Shown one piece after another: positions 7,801 to 15,800 of a stretch of 16,556 nucleotides of DNA. Source of the stretch: Ectocarpus siliculosus (taxonomy: Eukaryota; Sar; Phaeophyceae; Ectocarpales; Ectocarpaceae); NCBI GenBank assembly GCA_000310025.1, contig FN649758.1, positions 336,821 to 353,376 of the forward strand, given 5' to 3'. The notes below the pieces were generated by a model, which was not told where the DNA came from, did no database searches, and was given only the letters and a program-made list of their open reading frames with translations. Made by a program: the position numbers and the translations under genes. Each line of letters begins with the position of its first letter. The stretch's first letter is position 1.

Positions 7801-9242
7801 GGACATCCCGCTCAAGGTTCTGAGTCCTTTTCTCATTGCGTTGTATTTTGTCGCGCATTGCGTAGTATCGTGAGCGGTGCTGCCACGGAGAGCCGACAGA
7901 GTTGGTGGGGTCTAGCACATGGTATATTGCTCCGTGGGAAAAAGCTCTGTCTATGGTAAGCATGAAACCTACCGCAGAGAACCCTACCCATCACCTCGAT
8001 CGCGAGGACGCGTGGGTCCCCCGCCTACCCGACGACCCACACAAACGCCGCCGTGGCACAAAAAACAACGCAGGTCCCGAAGAAGACCAAGCTGTACGTG
8101 GAGCAGACGCAGCGCGCGAAGCTTCAGGCCGGGGAGATCCACCGGGCGTTCCAGAAGGACCTCTGCCTCCTCAGGCTCACCGCCGCCCGGGCGTACGTTA
8201 AGACCATCACGGACGGCCGGCAGGGAGTCAGCGCGGTCGGGGCGGCGGCATCGTTAAGGCTGCACGCGCAGTGCCAAGGGCTGGTGAGGGGACTGACTGG
8301 TAGAAGAGGCTTTGGGCGTTTGAGCCACACAACCGAGGGAACGGCGTCGGCGGGCAGTTTAGGAGTCAATCCCGAAAGTCTACCCGCTTGTGAACGGAAG
8401 CGCTGAGATTTTAGGGAAATTGTCACGTGTGCAGTGTCTCCGCGTGGATGGTAAAATCGATAGGCCATGCACAGCTGTTGAGAGCACAGTTATGAGGGCT
8501 ATACATAGCGCGTGCACGATTTCTACACGTCTCTAAGGCAGAAGACATGATGTACTACTGTGGCAGCCTGTGGTTGATGCGTTTCATCCTCGGAGCACAA
8601 CGAAATTTGTACTCAAGTCGTCCCCCGCCCCCCCTGACCTTCTCACCCTGCTTCGCTTCAAGGGCCCGAATTTCAAGATAAAGCTGGAGCTTCAGAACCA
8701 GGGGGACCGGGCGCTTACAAACCTCCCCGTGGCGTTCACGTATGACCGAGACATCTACGCTATGGAAAAGGGCCAGTTCATGGTGTCCGCGTTGATTCCG
8801 GTGAGCTTGCGCTTGAATGAGTGATCTTGCTCTGCTGTTCGACCCGTGCTTGTTCAACGGGGTACCGCCCGTCGGTATTGACTCGATCCGGGATCCGTTT
8901 GGGGGGCTTTTTCTTGCCAATCCTAATTGTGGGCTACAGCACGCGCCCAAGGCCTCCGAAATAGAAACGTGCTCAATGAACGTTGTCGACTCTGTTGTTC
9001 GTTACGAATACACAGCGCGTCAATACCACATTCCGATACAGGAAATCTGAACTGTTTGTATGTCCAACCCCTTTCCACTTGCAACGCAGGGCGTCTCTTC
9101 CCGCCACGAGATCGCCATTACCAACATAGACGAAGGCGGGGCCGCGGGTTCCGTGAGAATACTGGTGCTCAGCCCTTCCGGGCCTTCGCCTTTGGTCTCG
9201 GCCGTTGTCAACATGCCTCTCAGCGAGCTTATTGACTCCTAA
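1446..9242 (+). CDS. BBS1: BBS1, BBSome beta-propeller subunit (whole gene, 14-15 exons)
   Basis: BBS1 is a core subunit of the BBSome, the coat-like complex that moves membrane proteins out of cilia and flagella. In known systems its N-terminal beta-propeller binds the GTPase ARL6/BBS3. Joining exons 1446-1574, 2037-2102, 2565-2719, 2998-3124, 3218-3314, 5123-5254, 5567-5694, 6269-6358, 6667-6779, 7100-7263, 7710-7816, 8074-8283, 8663-8800 and 9090-9242 keeps every phase in register and gives about 602 codons (human about 593). Diagnostic blocks in order are LRPYFKF, LAGTEDGQIVFLDP, FDSDWRLAVACRNGRIYTVK, LADGNVRLYDAEKNLLHTL, KTKLYVEQTQ, HRAFQKDLCLLRL and LVSAVVNMPLSE, each with a clear human counterpart. 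Most introns are GT-AG with donors close to GTGAGN. The propeller occupies about the first 430 residues, followed by the helical hairpin and C-terminal ear-like domain. Uncertain parts: the exon 5/6 joint, and an optional 45-nt exon at 5806-5850. Its presence implies a flagellated cell stage. Confidence 0.95.
1861..1893. repeat. (CAG)11 microsatellite in BBS1 intron 1
   Basis: Eleven CAG units, followed by CAG/CAA and then ATA units up to about 1927. It lies within BBS1 intron 1 on the transcribed-sense strand. Frames reading through it (poly-Cys on the minus strand) are repeat artefacts. Confidence 0.95.
2037..2102 (+). CDS. BBS1: BBS1 exon 2
   Basis: 22 codons between acceptor GAATAG and donor GTGAGG. 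MDLSRNGDYKIVVA matches the first propeller strand (human ADLHGDGEYKLVVG). Confidence 0.88.
2565..2719 (+). CDS. BBS1: BBS1 exon 3
   Basis: Acceptor CTAAAG, donor GTGAGC, ending two bases into a Lys codon. Reads VYQGTSIFAEHPLLDEP and later AVAVAAGPYIFIYK, matching human PALALASGPCVYVYK. Confidence 0.92.
2998..3124 (+). CDS. BBS1: BBS1 exon 4
   Basis: Completes the split Lys codon and reads NLRPYFKFTAPLVEP to DADTLKALLAK, then donor GTACAT. It aligns closely with human NLRPYFKFSLPQLPP and PLTLKEML. Confidence 0.94.
3218..3314 (+). CDS. BBS1: BBS1 exon 5 (boundaries tentative)
   Basis: GLSTKSIFLETFSLQEFLSQ followed by HK matches the human run PLSIQSLRFLQLE...FVNQHK. Acceptors at 3217 and 3220 both give phase 0. 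Possible donors follow 3296, 3298 and 3314 (GTATAT). The 3314 donor is phase 1 and joins exon 6 in frame. Confidence 0.65.
4142..4214 (+). repeat. Purine-rich G-run tract
   Basis: An almost pure purine tract ending in 13 consecutive G. Several runs of three or more G on the BBS1 sense strand could form a G-quadruplex or triplex in the pre-mRNA or DNA. Confidence 0.85.
4682..4880 (+). repeat. Three-copy minisatellite, period 66-67 bp
   Basis: Copies begin at 4682, 4748 and 4815. Each opens with TTTTACAACGTCGTTGCCAA, continues through GACGAAAACCC and CCCGATGGCAAAC, and ends in a run of G. The copies differ at only a few positions, and the G-run lengths differ. A short stem, CGTCG/CGACG, lies inside each unit. 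It is confined to BBS1 intron 5. Confidence 0.95.
5123..5254 (+). CDS. BBS1: BBS1 exon 6 (5' boundary tentative)
   Basis: The 3' part is secure: EEEGSPVCLLAGTEDGQIVF then LDPP, matching human [22 protein letters not shown], with donor GTGAGA after 5254. The start at 5123 (acceptor TGTAG) fits the phase of exon 5. A start at 5175 (acceptor ACAG) is also possible but would need a different upstream exon. The first ~20 codons of the longer version do not resemble the family. Confidence 0.75.
5567..5694 (+). CDS. BBS1: BBS1 exon 7
   Basis: Acceptor GCACAG, donor GTGCGC. FDSDWRLAVACRNGRIYTVK is nearly the human signature FDVEFRLAAACRNGNIYIL. This is one of the strongest identifiers in the gene. 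Confidence 0.96.
5806..5850 (+). CDS. BBS1: Candidate 45-nt BBS1 cassette exon
   Basis: A 15-codon frame (DERQRLRRDLEHKRQ) between acceptor CTTCAG and a weak donor GTTCCC, phase 0 on both sides, so it can be included or skipped without breaking the frame. Skipping joins exon 7 to exon 9 exactly where BBS1 proteins are contiguous. Inclusion adds a charged helix-like loop. Unproven. Confidence 0.35.
6269..6358 (+). CDS. BBS1: BBS1 exon 9
   Basis: 30 codons between CCCAG and donor GTAGGT. TGTVISLEATPCGLARL matches the conserved 'IELxxQPxGLxR' propeller strand. Confidence 0.92.
6667..6779 (+). CDS. BBS1: BBS1 exon 10
   Basis: Acceptor GGTAG, donor GTGTGG. VYAATTDNNLHAYHLKGRR aligns with human [20 protein letters not shown]. 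The exon ends with two bases of an Arg codon completed by exon 11. Confidence 0.93.
6971..7031 (+). repeat. (GTT)n / (GTC)n microsatellite in BBS1 intron
   Basis: Nine GTT units at 6971-6997, then GGT units and a short CGT run near 7017-7030, about 70 bp before exon 11. The frames across it (poly-Thr on the minus strand) are artefacts. Confidence 0.9.
7100..7263 (+). CDS. BBS1: BBS1 exon 11
   Basis: Starts with the last base of the split Arg codon and reads CLLVALADGNVRLYDAEKNL and IAALRFGPYAREDGALAVVS. Human has [20 protein letters not shown] and LCFGRYGREDNTLIM. Donor GTACGA, phase 1. Confidence 0.96.
7710..7816 (+). CDS. BBS1: BBS1 exon 12
   Basis: Acceptor GCGCAG, donor GTTCTG. GKLTIFMLNRKADL matches GGLIIKILKRTAVF. 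The linker that follows (PKTFGAATAGYPPEQ) is variable in the family. Confidence 0.9.
8074..8283 (+). CDS. BBS1: BBS1 exon 13
   Basis: 70 codons, phase 0 at both ends. VPKKTKLYVEQTQRAKLQAG and HRAFQKDLCLLRLTAARAYV match human VPRKTRLYVDQT and [20 protein letters not shown], the helical hairpin after the propeller. Donor GTGAGG. Confidence 0.97.
8663..8800 (+). CDS. BBS1: BBS1 exon 14
   Basis: 46 codons between TTCAAG and donor GTGAGC. GPNFKIKLELQNQGDRAL and FTYDRDIYAMEKGQF match human GPTFKLTLHLQN and FLYNEALYSLPRAFF, the start of the ear-like C-terminal domain. Confidence 0.96.
9090..9242 (+). CDS. BBS1: BBS1 exon 15 (terminal)
   Basis: Acceptor ACGCAG. SVRILVLSPSGPSPLVSAVV then NMPLSELIDS and TAA. 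It matches human IIKVLVL...LLSAHINMPVSEGL, ending within a few residues of the human C terminus. Confidence 0.95.
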   Translation, partial: GVSSRHEIAITNIDEGGAAGSVRILVLSPSGPSPLVSAVVNMPLSELIDS

Positions 9243-9474
9243 CAAGTCGGATCGGACCATCAGAGGGGCCTTGGTTGAAGACGTTGGGGTGGTTTTGTCT
9301 CAACAAACACAATAATCACTTTGATTTTTTGAAGTTCCACTCGAAATGCCTGAATCCAACGTGGCTCTTCGATTGAAGCATCTAGTTCACAAAACCTTGC
9401 TTGCGGGATCACTTGTGATACCCAAAAAATGCCGACGCGTGTTGCGAATGCCGCCGATGTGGATGTACGATGTT

Positions 9475-9477
<3 letters not shown>

Positions 9478-9542
<65 letters not shown>
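9478..9542. repeat. (CT)n microsatellite
   Basis: About 65 bp of CT dinucleotides with one TTT interruption near 9529-9531, roughly 235 bp after the BBS1 stop, so possibly within its 3' untranslated region. Poly-(Ser-Leu) and poly-(Arg-Glu) frames across it are artefacts. Confidence 0.97.
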
Positions 9543-10593
9543 ATTCGCTCGGCAACGTGTTCTGCCAAACGGGCTAGGAGACCGTTCATGCATATCCAAA
9601 CAATCAACAGAAAACTGCCACGAAGAAACTCCGTGATTCATCGGTGGGTCTTCTGGCGCCACGACGTGTCCCCCACCGCCCATTCTTGCACTCCAATGAA
9701 AGATTGCGCGCCACTCAATGAACAACTGTGTGAGAGGTCTCCACAGAGTAGTGGGGGTCGTGTCTCCTGCCGACTCTAAACTTACAACCCAAGTAAACTC
9801 AACCAAGTGAGCGATATCACCAGTCTAAGTCGTCAAAAAAGCCATACACAATAAACCATGCAGTATACGCATCGTTTACAATGAAAACACAACCAGGAGA
9901 TATAGTCACTTCTCAAGCACCACGTCTCAACAAATTCTCGTCCACCGCAGGGTGTGCGGTGAGGCACCGGCGCTCATGATGAACCTTCCGCATTTCGCAG
10001 TTTCAATGGCTATGATCTGTTCCGACTTTACCTATTCTCCATCACAACAGTAGGGTTCTCCACAAGCCAGGTTGGTTGTTGTGCGGTGCCGTTCGCACGT
10101 GGTAAAACACTCCGAAGTTGTTCAGAGAGTATACCGTGGGCGCCTCTACCACCAACGCGAGGTCATAACGCGGGCCCCTTGGACTTGGCCTGTGGGAGGT
10201 GTGTGCACGCGATAAAAACGAAGCAGGAAGAATTAAGGCAGCGTAGAGGAAATGAATAGGGGCAGGACCGAGGTTGCTTGGACCGCATCCATCCTTGTTC
10301 CAGCTAAATGGGATCATTTTGGTGAAACAGCACGTCGTGCATGGGCATCCCAAATGAGGTACATATTGGCGATATGAGAGAGGCTGACACAATATTTTTG
10401 ATGGAACAGGCACTCAGTTTGTTCGTAGGCGAATATAGGCTTAAGTGTTTTCCTCTGCTTTGATTGGCGACAGACATGAAAATCAACGGACGGACGCATT
10501 GATTGGTCAGGAATTTGGAAGCTCGCCTTCATCCCTCTTCCATACGTGCAGGCAAGCCTTCTTCCAGTGAAGTGAGTTGCTCCGGATGAATTT

Positions 10594-10640
10594 AGTGGTG
10601 CTGGTGCTGCCGGTGCTGATGGTGCTGGTGCTGGTGCTGC
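10594..10640. repeat. Imperfect GGTGCT hexanucleotide array
   Basis: About seven to eight imperfect 6-bp units (GGTGCT with GCC/GAT variants). On the minus strand it would encode an Ala-Pro tract within a 169-codon open frame, which lacks other coding evidence. Confidence 0.85.
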
Positions 10641-10724
10641 TTGCAGGGACGAAGAAGGTGTATCATTAACGTTATACGGGAACGACCGGAGATTGAAGAA
10701 AGTGCATCGCAACGTTTGGAGAGT

Positions 10725-10799
10725 GTATTTTTGCAAAACCACCTCATCCTGCGGCCAATAATTTCTTGGAAGTATCTGCTGCGAGTGACATTCAAAACC
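10725..10799 (+). repeat. 75-bp dispersed direct repeat, copy 1
   Basis: Begins GTATTTTTGCAAAACCACCT and ends GTGACATTCAAAACC. It is identical to 11606-11680 except at three positions. The 16-bp repeats that bracket copy 2 are not present around this copy. Confidence 0.95.
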
Positions 10800-11576
10800 A
10801 ACACCTGGGTGCAACACGGACACAGGGAGTACTCCCCCTGCCCATAAACCGTCAAATTGCTTACAAACTAGAACAACCTTTTATTCCTCTCATGCTAAAT
10901 ACAAATGATGTAGCTTACATGAAATGATCGACCCTGTATAGTATGTATTTACTTGTGGTCCACGCTGCCTACTGATGGGAGAGGTAGCCATACTTTCTGC
11001 CTACACAAGGGCGAGATAGGTAACCATACCCACTGCATTTAACACACACCCACATGTCGGTGATGAAACCTCAACCACACGCCTCTATTGGCGACCACGT
11101 CAGGAGGCAATGATGAAATAATGTTCTCCCGTGCCATTTTGCACATCTAACAACACGAAATTACACAAAAAGGTCAGAAAATGGTGAGACCACTCCTATC
11201 CTGTGTGTCTGCACATACTCCGAAATGTGCCCACACATATACATACCCTACATACGCGTACCACATTGGAAATACGTTTGAAAACTGAGGGAGATTGCAT
11301 GCCCTACGACTAAAAGGGTGCCACACACAAAACGCCCGACCAGTACCTAACACATATCCTCCGCACCTTCCCAACATAACATATATATATGAGACACACA
11401 AGACAGCTACCAAACTGTCTTGTTGAGCCTGTTACCCGCAGGGGAGATGTCCCTATACAATTGTATGCTGTCTGGGAAATCGTAGACATACAGGTACTTT
11501 CTGACGCTATGAATTCATTGCTAATCTGTCTCAGACTCTTTCTATGATAGAGATGGATTCGCTGTGTCATATTAAG

Positions 11577-11590
11577 AAAAAAAAAAAAAA
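11577..11590 (+). repeat. Poly-A run
   Basis: Fourteen consecutive A immediately before the first 16-bp flank of the 75-bp repeat copy 2. It could mark an old retroposition, or be a simple homopolymer. Confidence 0.8.
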
Positions 11591-11696
11591 CTGACTGACG
11601 TGAGAGTATTTTTGCGAAACCACCTCATCCTGCGGCCAATAATTTCTTGGAAGTATCTTCTGCGGGTGACATTCAAAACCCTGACTGACGTGAGAG
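11591..11696 (+). repeat. 75-bp repeat copy 2 bracketed by 16-bp direct repeats
   Basis: The core at 11606-11680 matches copy 1 with three mismatches in 75. The 16-mer CTGACTGACGTGAGAG occurs at 11591-11606 and again at 11681-11696, directly bracketing the core. This resembles a target-site duplication, though local duplication would look the same. Confidence 0.9.
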
Positions 11697-12513
11697 AGTA
11701 CCGGGGATTACGAGACAATCTTTGAAGCACCTAGCGCCTCGCTCTGGGCAGAAACCCGTGGAGTGTGAACCTGGACGGCAATATCGCCGTGAAAACTCAC
11801 TCGGAATTTTTGTCAGGGTCAACAATCCCCAGCCATATGTTGACTTCAGAAACCAAACGACAGAAACCCATGTACCTGAGACACACAACGGCTCTACGCC
11901 CGCATGTCATAACAGCACAGGAACAAGGAAAATTAGAGCGTTGGTTCCATTTCGGTGTGTATTGATCGTAGAATATCGTATTGGCCAGCTGTGTGGCGCA
12001 ATGGTGGGGCCTCACCGTTGTTCCATCAGCCACAGCCGTAGGAAAGCCTTCTTCCAGTGGATGCTAGTGCCACTCTGGGTCACAGTAATTCCAGGGCCGC
12101 TATACGTAGACATTGTCAGTTATGTAAAGGAAGTGAGTGAAAGACGGTAGGGCAGGTCGACGAGGAGAGTGAATGGTTTCAGTAATCTAAGGAAACGGAT
12201 CATGGTCTGGATTAAATTCCCCCGTGGGATGGGCAGTGAATTCCTCGTCCAATAAATACGCATGCACTGAGACGTGGTAAGTACATTTGCGCTGCGTATT
12301 CAATCACCTCGGATACGGTCAACATGTGGTCAGAGACGTGGTAGTATAAACGGACTACATGTAGAAAACAAACCTCAGCCGTTCTCCACGCTTTGTAACT
12401 ACTGAACCTTGCGACCTACAACCCGAGTTTCTAGTGGTACAGCTTGCCGTGCTCAGCTCTCCCACGCACACGGGACTTGCAGATTGATAATCCAGAGCAG
12501 GGGCATCGGCCAT

Positions 12514-12519
12514 TTTATT
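12514..12519 (-). terminator. Possible poly(A) signal of the MYB gene
   Basis: AATAAA on the minus strand, about 140 nt after the MYB stop codon. The position is reasonable, but the hexamer is short and its use in this lineage is uncertain. Confidence 0.25.
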
Positions 12520-12656
12520 TCCTAAATGCCCAAACGGTTGTAGTGTAGGGTGCTACTGCAGGCGAACCATGGCCGAATGCTTGCCACTCATCCACAGGCA
12601 ACGAGACGTTGAGAGTTTTGGCAGGGCATGGTCATGTCGAGATCCCACCCACACAC

Positions 12657-12833
12657 TCACTTGGAGCGGTGGTGCTTTCCCCGCTTCTTCTGCCTCTCGA
12701 AGGAGACGGTAGAGGACGTCGCACGTGACCGCACCCGAGCTGCCTTGGCCGACACAGGGTGGTGGTGTTTCGCTCGCTTCGGCCTCTCCAAGGAGACGCT
12801 AGAGGAAGTCCGAGATGACCGCACCCGAGGTCC
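12657..12833 (-). CDS. MYB exon 7 (terminal, basic tandem repeats)
   Basis: Acceptor GACGAAG after a pyrimidine-rich stretch, phase 0. The 58 residues form two copies of a 30-residue unit: RVRSSRTSSSVSLERPKRAK and RVRSRATSSTVSFERQKKRG, each followed by histidines. It ends in TGA at 12657-12659. The same bases make a strong donor (GTGAGT), so a further exon cannot be excluded. Confidence 0.75.
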   Translation of the reverse strand, partial: GPRVRSSRTSSSVSLERPKRAKHHHPVSAKAARVRSRATSSTVSFERQKKRGKHHRSK

Positions 12834-15800
12834 CTTCGTCGACGCAGCCAAACCCAATAAAAATAAAGAAACTCTCATTGAAGGTGACCAGGGGAGCCAG
12901 GCGTGAGCCTTTCGAATGAATCACGCGATTGATCTTCTCGGTGTTGCTACTGTCGAGGCATTACGTATTTAGTTTTATATTCCGTGGCCGGTGTCCTGTG
13001 GCGCAAAGGCTCTGCAGTAGACCCTCGTCCTGAACGCAGGAAATGATAACTAGTCAAGCTTGGCGGTAATTTAACAAACTTTTTACCTTGTGCGTAGCGG
13101 CATTTTTCCTCTTCGACTGCTTGGCATCGTCAAGATTCTTCGCCGAAGCCTTGAGCCTCTGGACAAAGAGGTTCGACGTCTGCATGCTGACTTCCGCATT
13201 TCCTGACTTGAGCCACCTGCCTCGCGCACTGGAGTTGAAGCGGTTCTTGATGTCGTTCGCCGTTCTTCCAGGAAAGACGCACCGGGAGATCTCACACCAG
13301 CGAGGGCCGAAGAATTTCTGTGATATTAGGAAAGCGATAGAAATAATAGTGGTATGGCAGTGGAAAGCGAGCTTGAGCGCTTTTTTCATGTTGATACTCG
13401 AGACAAGGGCCGCGATTGAGCGCGTCGGATTTCATTCTCCTTAAGTACCCGTGACATACAGGCTTTTCCCGAACCAATTATTGCACAATAGATGTTCATC
13501 GATTCACCTCACGAAAGTCCAAGATGTCTTGTCCGTGTTTCCGTACCGGAGAAAGTATAAAGGAATTCAAAACAATACTGAGTTTGAGTTTGTCAGGATC
13601 ACTGTAATACGTCATGTACTAGGTAGCACGCAACACCCCACTATGCGTTTCATTGAAACGAAACAAATCGCCATCTAACAACGCTGTTCACTCCAGCTTT
13701 CTGACCTGCGCGTGAAATAGTACGTCTTCCTCCTGGCTTGTCCATGGAGCCTTCTTCAGTGTCGGGCTGAGATGGTTGAACCAGCGTTCACGGCACTGCT
13801 TGCCCATCCTCCCGGGAATGTACGAGGCAATGTTACTCCACTTCATGCTCTAGTGGGTGGCGTGTGTGCCCGGCATTAAACAAGATCGAACGAGAGACGT
13901 GGGAGACATGAGGGCGCAGCCGGACAGAGAGCACGGATACACAATAAAATGAAAAAACATTTTTCCATTTTCACTATTGGAAATCTTAAGCGCCCGATGA
14001 TGCGGGTCGCATCACAGAAGCATGTCGCATGTGCTGTGGTTTTATTAACGACGAGACTTGGATTGGGCGGGTTGCAAGGGCAAAATCTGGCATTGGATCA
14101 CATCTACCTCTGGAAGTGCCATGACGGATTGTACCGCGTCAACCAAAGCAGCGTCCTCGGATGGCGTCCAGTGGCCTTTCATCACGCCGGGCTCCAGGAC
14201 CTTCTTCCACCTTTCAATGTCGATATGCGTTCGTTGTCCGGAGACACATTCTGGGGAGTTTCAGAAATTGGCGCTATCCGCACATATACACAACACGTTC
14301 ATGTTACCCCAGGAAACGTTTGGTCAACAAAATCACAAGACGGCCCAAGTCGACGCGAAGTCTCGAGAAACAATACGTTCTGCAGGTGGAGATCATCGAC
14401 GTGTCAAGCCGGGAGGAAGTCATGCACTTCTCTTGTTGTTTCCTGCCCTGGCTAAAACCTTCCCGCCCCCCGGAAACCACGAGAGGAAACCAGTCGAACG
14501 AATACGAACAGCGGGCAAGGGCGTACCCACACGAACGGCGAAGCAATACAGTAAGTCGAGAAAAGGAAAGGAGTTTTATTTATAAGGGAATTGGATTGAA
14601 AATTCATCTCTACAGAATTGCTGCATGCACCTCGGCTTTCTTTTAGATATAGACGCGTCTCTACAGAAACTGTTGCTTGAAGTAATCAGGGCCTTCTTGT
14701 TGATGTGTTATTTACTAATATACACTGCCTTTTGGTCTACCTCACGACCTTGTCCCAGCTATCGAAGAGGTCCAATCCGGGGTCACACAGAAGATTCCTC
14801 TAAGGTGCCCGCCTTCCCTACTTCTTCGAGGTTAAGGTACAGCCGTTGGAGCTGCAAGATATAGTCTACCTCCTACACCAAGAGTAAGTATAGTCCATCT
14901 ACTTTTTTAGCAGGGAGTCTTGGCAACACATACATACCAAGGGAACATCCAATCAGCTTCGCCTTCTTCTCCGTCACGCTCAAGAGGTACCTGTGCAGAC
15001 ATTGGGCCGCATTCCTGCCGTACACCACGGGAGACTCGCCCCGCGCGGTCGCCTTGAGTGTGAGCTTCTGGTGCAGGGCAGCCATCGAGGAGTTGAGCTC
15101 ACGGGCCTTTCCTTTCCACCCCCCCTCACCGTCTCGGACCACGATTACTCGCAAAACCTTGTCCTCCTCATCTGCAGAAGTAGACGTTGGCAAGTTTATT
15201 GGATGATGCAAGCGATATTGTAACAGATAAAATTAGAGGGTAGGTCGGTGAACGAAAGGGCAGGACGCTTACACCAGCAAAAACCGAGGAGGGCAGTGAT
15301 AGATAATGCTGGAGCTGCTTTCGCTCTTCTCGGCTCCTCATGGTAACGTATATTTTTTACGTTTATGTTTTTGTTTATGCTTTTGTTTACAAGAAGATCG
15401 GATTCTACAGCAATACAGATACACTACAGTGGAAGTAAGCAATGGATTTGTTGACAAATATCTTCGAGAGATCTTCCACAACGTTTTTTTGTAATATTCG
15501 CTTCACTACTACTACAGCAGAAACAATACAATTGCTCTCACGTAGCCAGGCCCCTCCAGTCGCTTTCCTGCCACCACCGTGGTTGAGGTTGCGGGACGCA
15601 ATCTTGTCCACGATATCCCGGATGTGCTGCTCGCTTTCCGACGGGAGAGTGGCCGGGCCTCGTCCTTCGGCGACTGGACTCGAACCAATGGTGGCATCAA
15701 CCCGGGAAACGAGATCCTCCACAAACATCGTACCTAAAATGTTGGGGCGAGAACGTGGAACGTATGTAACGGTGGCGGCATCGGAGGGCAAGGGGAGTAC

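Larger units (their letters stand above)
9243..12656. other. 3.4-kb region between convergent BBS1 and MYB genes
   Basis: It should hold the 3' untranslated ends of both genes. AATAAA occurs on the plus strand at 9850-9855 and on the minus strand at 12514-12519, but algal poly(A) signals are often non-canonical. The open frames here (for example 10314-10823 minus, 11722-12150 plus) have no recognisable domain and no consistent splice partners. What I do see are repeats: a CT tract, a GGTGCT-type array, two copies of a 75-bp element and a poly-A run. Confidence 0.7.

Noticed and set aside
9346-9806. Ser-Leu and Arg-Glu repeat proteins on both strands
   Set aside because: Pure translation of the CT microsatellite; the real BBS1 stop is upstream at 9242.
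10314-10823. 169-codon minus frame with an Ala-Pro tract
   Set aside because: The tract comes from the GGTGCT array. The frame overlaps the dispersed 75-bp repeat and has no domain or splice partners. A lineage-specific gene is possible but unsupported.
11722-12150. 142-codon plus-strand open frame
   Set aside because: It begins at TTG rather than ATG, matches no known family and sits in repeat-bearing intergenic DNA.
13949-14646. Overlapping plus-strand frames of 160-175 codons
   Set aside because: They are antisense to MYB introns and exon 4. The opposite strand encodes the clear WKKVLEPGVMKGHW motif.
15676-15686. Minus strand GGTTCGAGTCC, a perfect tRNA B-box
   Set aside because: It lies inside MYB exon 2 (codes for IGSSP). 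No A-box, acceptor stem or anticodon arm is found at the right distance.
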